Part shown: positions 56,640 through 64,000 of the stretch, piece after piece | Position numbering within the stretch: position 1 is the first letter of the stretch | Layout of the letters: each line of letters begins with the position of its first letter | Source: Calliopum simillimum | Lineage: Eukaryota > Arthropoda > Insecta > Diptera > Lauxaniidae | Length of the DNA: 64,000 nt | Direction of reading: 5' to 3' | Assembly (NCBI GenBank): GCA_951812925.1 | Contig: OX638368.1 | Span: forward strand, 157,404,492 to 157,468,491 | Notes under the pieces: model-generated | Seen by the model: the letters and a program-made list of their open reading frames with translations, nothing else | What the model was told of the DNA's origin: nothing | Database searches by the model: none | Made by a program: the position numbers and the translations under genes

Positions 56640-57970
56640 TTTGCTGTTGCACTGTGTAACTAATTACCACCTTAGCACTAGTTGAGGATATTCTTATACA
56701 TTCAAAGTCATAAGCTTATGTTTAACTACATACAAACCCAGTAAGAAAAAAGGCTTTCCTTGGGAAAAAGCAAAAATCTCATTTGTATATAACTTTTGAA
56801 GTAGACCGTTCATATTTGCTTCTTAAAATAAGTGACAACTACAAAACTGTCAACCAGAGTTAGTTATTCCCCATGAAAATAATTTTAGTTCAAAACCGGT
56901 TCAGGAAAGCATTTTAGTAAAGTTTTATTTCTGCTTTTGCTTACTGGGTTCAAAAGTTTGTAATTTGTACATATCAGTGTTGATAGCTATTACAAGAACA
57001 TGGTTATTAATTCTAGTGAAATATTGATTAGCCCTAAATTGAAGGTGTCAAATGAATTAGCAGTTAATTAGCGTTCAATACAAAATTTTCGATGAAGTTC
57101 TTAATTTTTAATTCTAAAAAGTTATTTAGAGATTTGGGTCAATCTTTGTGTAATCGATTAGGATTAGGGTTGACATCTTCGATGACGAAATGATTTTTCA
57201 TAATTCCAAAAAAATCCAAGATGGCGGCCATAAGAAGCTTCGATGCAACTTTTGGATACTCAAATATTTGAAAATTTACAGTTTCTCGGCTTTTTATCCG
57301 AATTTGATGAAATTTTTAGAATTAGTGCAAAAAAATATGACCTTTTGAAAATAAAAAAAAATTACACTGGAAAAACTATATAAAAAAATTATTTTTGGTG
57401 TAAAAAAAGCCAATTTGGGGCCTGGGGAACCCTTTTTATTTTTTTTTTTTTTAAACATTTGCACTTAAAAGTGAATTTTATTATAATTATTTTGCGACCC
57501 TCAAAATAGTGGTATCTTTTACATTTTTTAAGTTATGAGTTTTTGAAGTTGTGTAATTTTGTGCTACCATATAGGGTTGCCACCGTCCGGACAGTTTATT
57601 TTTTTTCGATGGCCCCTAGTAAATTTTTTTCTTAGAATATTTTTGCAGCACATTTTAACCCATTTGAACCAAGTTTTTGGAAAAAGGAGTCAAAAAGACC
57701 CATAATAACGGTATGTAATGGGTTAAAATGTTCACATAATTTAACGTGAAATCAAGCAAGAAAGAATTTTTTAGGAAAAACTTCTACGGCGAACGATCAA
57801 CAAGCTTAAATTGATTCCCTTTCCCATTCCCTTTTCTTATTGCAATTTTGAAGCTTTGAGATATCCATTAAAAAAAAATTTCTAACTTTTTTCATATGCC
57901 TAATAGTTTAGAAGATATCCTAATTCAAACTTAGTCTGCTCGAATTTTCATAGCAGATTATACTCCGGCG
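56640..57970. other. Intergenic, nothing recognised
   Basis: AT-rich with A/T runs; no coding frames or element ends. Confidence 0.55.
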
Positions 57971-58216
57971 TATGACCATTGGGGTGTCCGTTATTTACCA
58001 ATTTCATTATTTTCAAGAAGGGACCCCTCAAAATGACGGTCTTAATGGATAAAAAAAGAAAAATTTCAAAAGCTTCTAGAATAGCGTGCCGCTTTTGAAA
58101 TAACTTTTTTCATACAAAAATGTTCGGGGAAAAGTCTTCGCTCAGTGTTTTCCATCATATTAAAGTTTAATTAAATTAAATATAGAAAACTTCTAGAAAT
58201 CAGATTATTTTAAATA

Positions 58217-59503
58217 TTGGGTGTACAACTTAAAAACCGGAATTTTTTAGCGAAATTTGATGCTTTATTGTGGAAAAATGTTACAATATATTTTATTCAA
58301 AGTATTGTCCATTGGAAGCTACAAAATTTCCCCATCTTTCAGGCAATTTATGAATTCCATCCCAAAAAAATTGCGCCGGCTTGGCGGCCAAAAATGAATA
58401 GAGCCAATTTTCGATATCTTGAACTTAAGTGAACCGTATTCCTGATAGGGCGTTTTGCATCGAGCGAAATAAATGAAAGTCAGACGGAGCAAGGTCCGGA
58501 CTATAAGGCGGGTGAGCCAAAACTTCCCATCCACTATTTTCCAAAAAGTTTTTCACGGGTCTTGCAACATGCGACCGAGCGTTGTCATGATGAAAAATTA
58601 TTGCTTCGAGTCTGGTCGCATTTTCCGGGCGTTTTTCGATGATGGCAAGCTTCAAACGTATTAATTGTGTTCGGAACAGGTCACCTGTGATTGTCTGGCC
58701 CGATTTCAACAACTCATAATATAACGGCCCCTTCTGATCCCACCAAATACACAGCATAACCTTGGCGCCATGGATATTTGGCTTCGAGGTTGATTTGGCT
58801 GGTTGGCAGGGTTTCACGAATGACTTTTAGCGCTTGGGATTGTCATAATGGATCCATTTTTCATCCCCAGTCACAATCCGATGCAAAAATGATTTGTTTT
58901 TATGGCGCTCAAGCAGCATTTCAGACATACAGAAGCGCCGTTCAACGTCTCTCGACTTCAACTCATAGGGGACCCAATTACCTTGCTTTTGAATGTATCC
59001 GGCGGCTTTCAAACGTTTCGAAATGACTTGCTGAGTCACTCCCAACAATTTGGCAAGCTCGTCTTGTGTTTGACACGAATCCTCATCGAGTAGCTTCTCT
59101 AATTCTTCGTCTTCATACTTTTTTGGCTGTCCTAGGCGTTCTTTGTCTTTGATGTCAAAATCGGCACTTTTGAAGCGTTTAAACCATTCAAAACACTGTG
59201 TTTTTCCTAAAGCATCGTCGCCATAAACTTCTACAAGCAAACTATGACTTTCCGCAGCAGTTTTCTTTGCAAAAAAATGACCCAACAGAACCTCCCGCAA
59301 ATGCTGTCTTTTTCTCCAATTTTCGAAGTTATTCATCGTGAAAAATAATAATGATGCACACAAGAAAAAATTGTTTTGTTGACTGATTTTAACAACTGTC
59401 AAATGTATCTTCAAAATGACATATATAAAAAGTTCGAGCTTTCACGATATTTGTTAGTACGGACATCCACCGTCAAATTCCGGTTTTTAAGTTGTACACC
59501 CAA
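58217..59503 (-). mobile_element. mariner transposon (mauritiana-like), 1.29 kb
   Basis: Terminal repeats TTGGGTGTACAACTTAAAAA at both ends, flanked by TA (58215-58216, 59504-59505). Length is standard for mariner. The GGTGTACAA terminus and the protein resemble the Mos1 group. It sits inside another TIR element. Confidence 0.93.
58293..59336 (-). pseudogene. mariner transposase with two nonsense codons
   Basis: The frame runs 348 codons from the ATG at 59336 (MNNFENW) to the stop at 58293, the full mariner length. The N-terminal paired helix-turn-helix domains are followed by WVPYEL and the D,D34D triad: VTGDEKWIHYDN, FHHDNARSHV and YSPDLAPSDFHLF are all present. Stops at 58827-58829 (just after DNPKR) and 58425-58427 interrupt the otherwise continuous frame; each could be a single base change. 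A longer upstream start at 59414 is open but outside the family's usual N-terminus. The C-terminal KLPERWGNFVASNGQYFE end is intact. Confidence 0.93.
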
Positions 59504-59519
59504 TAGCAAAAATTCCATT

Positions 59520-60078
59520 TCTTAATAAAGAGCATAAAAAAGTATTAGTTAAAATTCAATATCTCCTGAAGGAGATCAGCCAGGACTTTTCGATTTAAAT
59601 TTTTTTACTCTAAAGACATGCACCCAACTTTCTGCATACTCAGTTTTTTAAGTTTTTTTTTTTTTAATTTAAGCCCATTGAAGCCCACTGTTCAGGGTCA
59701 TAAAACAAGAACGGGACCAGCTATGACTTTGAATTTAACGGAATTTTATCATGCATGAATTATTTTTAAGAACCTCATTTCAAGAATTTTTCTATAAACA
59801 CTGAGTGTAGACTTTTCCGCATATATTTTTGTATGAAAAAAGTTATTACAAAAGCGGCACCGTATCCTAGAAGCTTACTGCCCATTAAGACCGTCATTTT
59901 GAGGGGTCTCTTATTGAAAACAATAATCTTGGTAAATAACGGACACCCTAATCACCATATACTAGAAAGCGTCTGTCCTTAAAAAATCAGAACGCAAAGC
60001 GTCTGCCTCTTGCATTTTCATGCTCAGGGAATTTGAGAGAACGATTAAGCTTAATGTCAAACACAATGAAATGATTTA
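59520..60078. other. Right arm of the split TIR element and flank
   Basis: Contains the right arm described above (59800-59952); the rest is unrecognised AT-rich DNA. Confidence 0.5.
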
Positions 60079-60256
60079 GCCCAGTGTGCCAGACGGTTCA
60101 AATCTTCGCATTTTTATCCGTTACTGATCCGTTGGCTGGAGAAATTCAAAAAAAAAAACGATTCGCTTTTTTTTTGGGAATCTCTCCCGCCAACGGATCA
60201 GTAACGGATCCGTAACGGGTAAAAAAGCGGAGATATGAACCGCCTGGCACACTGGG
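60079..60256. mobile_element. Hairpin MITE, copy 1
   Basis: CCCAGTGTGCCAGACGGTTC pairs with GAACCGCCTGGCACACTGGG; the two arms (~85 bp) are near-perfect complements meeting at a GATTCGC-centred loop. The stem contains repeated GGATCCGTTA/TAACGGATCC. No TSD identified. Confidence 0.85.
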
Positions 60257-60368
60257 AATATATTGATTTTTTTTGTAACAATATCGGAATGACAGAAATT
60301 GGTTTTACTACTCCTTCTGATGTTATCTTCACAAAAAACGTAGTCTGCCTGGCCATGAAATCACATAT

Positions 60369-60584
60369 CCCAGTGTGCCAGACGGTTCATATCTTCGCTT
60401 TTTTACCCGTTACGGATCCGTTACTGATCCGTTTGCGGGAGAAATTCCAAAAAAAAAACGATTCGCTTTTTTTTTGGGAAAAAAAACGATTCGCTTTTTT
60501 TTTGGGAATCTCTCCCGCCAACGGATCAGTAACGGATCCGTAACGGGTAAAAAAGCGAAGATATGAACCGTCTGGCACACTGGG
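60369..60584. mobile_element. Hairpin MITE, copy 2, with a duplicated loop
   Basis: Same family as 60079-60256, 112 bp away. The arms are better conserved, and the loop segment AACGATTCGCTTTTTTTTTG is present twice in tandem. Both strands give similar short open frames because the element is palindromic. Confidence 0.88.
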
Positions 60585-60616
60585 ATTTTTTTATGTCATA
60601 AAAATTGGAAAAAGAA

Positions 60617-61862
60617 CTAGTAGAGTGCTACCTTTGGCCTGGCCAAAGAATAATATACCCTACACTGCAGTATTTTGAAAATTTCGCTTGTAAGGGAGTT
60701 GCCACGCCTTATTGACTGAATTCACTTAGGTTTTGCTTAGATTTTGCACTAACTATTCTATTTATCTGCACAAAATTTGGTTTCATTATCTTTAAAAATG
60801 CCTTCAGTATAATATTTTGAAACTTTTGCTTATAACGGAGGTGCCACGCACTCTAGTCCTAATTTGCCTAGTTTTTGCTCGGAGCCTGGCTTTACTGTTT
60901 TTAGTGCCTTAGTGAAATTTGGTTGGATTATCTCAAATAACGCTTACAGCATAGCATTTTGAAAGTTTTCCTTGTATGGGAGGTGCCACGCCCTCATGTC
61001 CGAATTCACCTAGTTTTTTTTCAGAACCTGGTTTTACTGTTCTTAGTGTTTATGTTGATTTTGGTTGGATTATCTCTATTAACAGTTTCAGTATAACATT
61101 TTTAACCTTTTGCTTATATGAGAGGTGCCATGCCCTCTAGTCCTAATTTGCCTAGTTTTTGCTCAGAGCTTGTGTTTACTATCCCTATTATTTATGTGTG
61201 TTTTGCTTGCGTTATCGCAAATATTGCGTTTTGAACATATTCTTTGTATGGGCGGTAGGCGTGTCCGTTGACCGATTTCGCTCATTTTCAATCCCTCGAG
61301 TTAACTTTAATGACATAGGTAGAATACCAAATTTCATTGAATTATGTTGCTCAGTTTTTCCAAAAAATGTATTTCCATGCTCACCCAGCAAGCCAGCCAA
61401 CCAGCCAGACAGACGGGCATGGCTATATTGACTCAGGAGGTGACGCTGACCAAGAATATAGGGTATAGGGTGTAGGGCAAGGGCGTCAGCGTAGAACAAA
61501 AGTGAGCCAATTTTGGCTCTCCTACAAAAACAAGAATATTTCAATAATTTTTTAAATTTCTGAGAACTACAAAACACACGAAAAATGTTTGTTGTTTTTT
61601 TCGAGCTTGTCCAAATTCGCGGGATTAAAATATTTATGAATAACTGTTTTTGTTTTTTTCGTGTGTGTTGTAGTTCTCAGAAATTTAAAAAATGATTGAA
61701 ATATTGTTGTTGTTGCAAACGAGCCAACAAAAAAAAACAAAAAATAGGTTTTGTGATTGTTGTAGTTCGAGGAATTTGAAGTTGTTGTAAAAGCGAAAAT
61801 TTTACGCTGACTGCGCTTGGCTTAGTGATTTGAAAACGCTGACACCCTTGGTGTAGGTTATA
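60617..61862 (+). repeat. Dispersed monomer-containing repeat, copy D
   Basis: Starts CTAGTAGAGTGC after AAAAAGAA and ends GTGTAGGTTATA before AAAAA. At least four monomers of about 150 bp with GGTGCCACGC or GTTGCCACGC (near 60698, 60840, 60981 and 61122), then the CGATTTCGCTCATTTTCAAT region and the GACGGGCATGGC, CAAGAATATA tail. Split near its 3' end by a hAT MITE (61478-61850). Confidence 0.87.
61478..61850. mobile_element. hAT-type MITE inserted in repeat copy D
   Basis: Left CAAGGGCGTCAGCG, complement of right CAAGGGTGTCAGCG. Flanks GTGTAGGG (61470-61477) and GTGTAGGT (61851-61858), an 8-bp duplication with one change. Inner arms pair around AACTACAAnACACACGAAAAA. Confidence 0.85.
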
Positions 61863-63911
61863 AAAAATACTAATAACTCAAAAACACAGCACGAAAAAAG
61901 TCTGCTGCTTGGTGCACTTACCTTATTTTTTAGGCTTACATAATTTTTCAAAATAAGTGGCAGATACGATGTTATAACATACCACAGCAGTTTCTTTTTT
62001 ACATTTTTGAAGGGCTGAAATTTTAAAAATCAGCAGCAAATAGTTGGCAGACTTGGCTCATATACTTTGATTTACTCCAATTTTCACAATTATCATCTTC
62101 TGCCAAACGATGTTATCGCATAATTTTTAAAAACAAATACTTATTCCTCAATGCTTTTATGAGCATTTTTAAAAACTTTTCCACATTTGTCGCCAAATAA
62201 GTGTAGTAGAAACAATGCTTGCTCAGAACTTACCCAATCAAAGCGGAGAACTTGCAGAAATGTTTTCAAAAGCTGTTAAAAATCAACAAAATAACAAATA
62301 AAAATTTCATTTTTTATTTTTCATTGAAATTTATTTAAATTTTTTAATTGCTTTATTTTTGTCGATTTGTGTTTTACTTTTTTACATTTTCAATTGAATT
62401 ACTTCATTATTGAATTGTTTTCCTACCATAATTTTTAAAATTATTTTATTTTCAAACATTTCGAAATTGTTACAGAACATTGTTTAATTTTGCTGGTGCT
62501 TTTTTTTTTTTAATATGCAAGAAAAAGCTTAAAAATTTTATACTGAATGCATAAGAAATGACGTTATATTGCAATTAAATTTTACGCTATATAATTTTTA
62601 ATAAATATATATTTTTATAGACTTAAATTATATATATAATTGATTTAACTTTTTGTTTTTTCTTTATAAGTTGCACAATTTAAAGCTTAGTTTTTGAGAA
62701 AATATTAGGTTGAAGTTTTTTTTTGTAAATTTTATGGTGCTTTAAGAATTTTCGTAATTTAATTTAAATATTCGTTTTAGCTTTATAAGTTTCATAATAA
62801 GTATACTTAACATATAAATAATTGAGGTTCATGTCTTTGCTGTGTTACTAATTAGTAACCTACATTAAAAAGAAACTTTTATCTTAAGATCCTTTCATAA
62901 GGCTTTTTCTAAATAGTAATATATACGTATTATTTGATGATAGTCTTAATACATACCTCTAGAAGAAATGAAGATTTTATATAGTCTAAATGTTCAGAAA
63001 TTTAATTTTGCACTACATTGCTTACACGTTAGAAAAAATGCTCCTTCGTTTGTACACCATAAGTACTGGAAGTAATATCTGTGGCAAAAGGTCAAAATTA
63101 AAACAGTTGATGTTGACCGAAATATCCTTATTTTATTTACAAAACATAAATTAATGAATAATTGATCAAAGCGAAGGCAAAATAAGACTATTAACCAAAT
63201 TTTATACTGTAATTTGATGTGTCTGTTTTTAGTTGATGCGTCTCTTTGCTGGTGTATTGATGATGTGCAGCAGTGAGGCGTTTGATGTAGTGGCTCTCTT
63301 TTTGTAATACTTTTGTTTTTTTAAACTTTGGTAGATGGCTCTTTAAAAGACAGTGATATACGTACCTGAGTTCGTTGAAAGGTTCGCTGCATCTGACATA
63401 ATTGACAAGAACAAATACCAAATAGCCTTTAAGACGTGCAATATTTTACAACAGCATCTTTTTAGTAAGACCAAAGAACCGATTGACCGATTGACAAACT
63501 GGACCAATTCCAATTAGCTTATAGCATCCCATGCAATCGTGACGGAACCAATATATGCCACGAAGTATATATTGGCACAACCAAATCAAAATTAAAGACG
63601 ATCTGGACACAAATCGGATATAAAAGCTGGACACAAAAGTGTCAACACTCCAGCAAAGAGATGCAGAAAATTGTGCACATTTGTATAGGTATTTAGTAAG
63701 TCAGAAGGGGGGAATCAGCAAGAGCAAAAATTAGATTTTTTGACTCCGTGTTATGCTTAACATGTAAAATTATATGTAAGCAAAGAGCATTGTTAAAAAT
63801 TCTGTGGAACTTGTGTTAAATAGTTTTTTGTGTTATATTTACTTTTTAGTACCCTGATGATGACTTGTAGTTCAACTCGAAATATTGGAATAATAAAGAT
63901 ATTAAATTAAA
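61863..63911. other. Intergenic, very AT-rich, nothing recognised
   Basis: Two kilobases with no supported gene, element ends or RNA. 63190-63660 is less AT-rich, with short frames on the minus strand that match nothing I know. Confidence 0.5.
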
Positions 63912-64000
63912 CTAGTAAGGACGTTGCCTTTGGCCTGGTCAAATATTAAATACCCTACACTGCAGTATTTTGAAAATTTTGCTTATATGGTAGGTGCCAT
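63912..64000 (+). repeat. Dispersed monomer-containing repeat, copy E, cut by window end
   Basis: Starts CTAGTAAGGACG after TTAA, then CTTTGGCCTGGTCAAA, TACCCTACACTGCAG and the start of the first monomer (TAGGTGCCAT). Confidence 0.85.

Larger units (their letters stand above)
57979..59952. mobile_element. TIR/foldback element split by a mariner
   Basis: GGGGTGTCCGTTATTTACCA at the left pairs with the complement of the right end (AGGGTGTCCGTTATTTACCA). Arms of ~180 bp share CCGTCATTTTGAGGGGTC-type and AAAAGTTATTnnAAAAGCGG-type blocks (57979-58165 and 59800-59952). Without the mariner it would be about 0.7 kb, non-coding. Confidence 0.8.

Noticed and set aside
60375..60578. Two similar short open frames on opposite strands
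   Set aside because: They are the two strands of a palindromic MITE.

Overview
This is eukaryotic nuclear DNA from a higher fly (Diptera, Brachycera; probably a calyptrate or a related lineage). Three intron-containing genes have proteins that read like Drosophila orthologues, the DNA is AT-rich, and most of the window is fly-type transposable elements: copia, a Ty3/gypsy element, mariner, hAT, RTE and CR1/Jockey-like LINEs, and many foldback MITEs. The species assignment is inference; the gene and element calls rest on motifs read in the sequence.

Host genes. (1) Hr96 (+, 4155..17751, five coding exons), the xenobiotic/lipid-sensing nuclear receptor. (2) A DHRS7B/CG7601-type short-chain dehydrogenase (+, 29033..30947, five exons). 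(3) Cardiolipin synthase CLS (-, 47468..32104, four exons, one intron of 12.9 kb). (4) An intronless RING-H2/coiled-coil protein (+, 37105..38082) nested antisense in the large CLS intron and ending in a possible CAAX box. They are independent transcription units.

Layout. 1-3.4 kb: a LINE entering from the left edge, with ORF2 open and ORF1 frameshifted. 4-17.8 kb: Hr96, whose third intron holds a nested stack: a TIR element split by a hAT (perfect 8-bp TSD), itself split by a Ty3/gypsy element with identical 131-bp LTRs and a full gag-pol frame. 18-19 kb: two arrays of a 36-bp minisatellite around a tRNA-like sequence. 20.4-21.1 kb: a foldback split by a hAT MITE. 21.7-27 kb: a copia with identical LTRs but a dead polyprotein. 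27.3-28.8 kb: a foldback hAT just upstream of the SDR gene. 32-47.5 kb: CLS, with its main intron full of MITEs, a 1.2-kb palindrome and an RTE fragment. 49-54 kb: LINE remnants. 56-61.9 kb: MITEs, a mariner nested in another TIR element, and hairpin elements. 61.9-63.9 kb: nothing recognised.

A dispersed repeat of roughly 0.5-1.2 kb with internal ~150-bp monomers (shared phrase GGGCGTGGCACCTCCCATA) occurs at least five times. Its termini (CTAGTA...TATA beside A-runs) can be defined, and three copies have been hit by different MITEs, two of them at the same octamer.

No CRISPR array, operon or prokaryotic feature is present. I found no clear new multi-gene system. The best leads are the nine-unit 14-residue repeat in the Hr96 hinge, the ten-copy motif in the gypsy-like leader, the possibly prenylated RING protein and the structured dispersed repeat.
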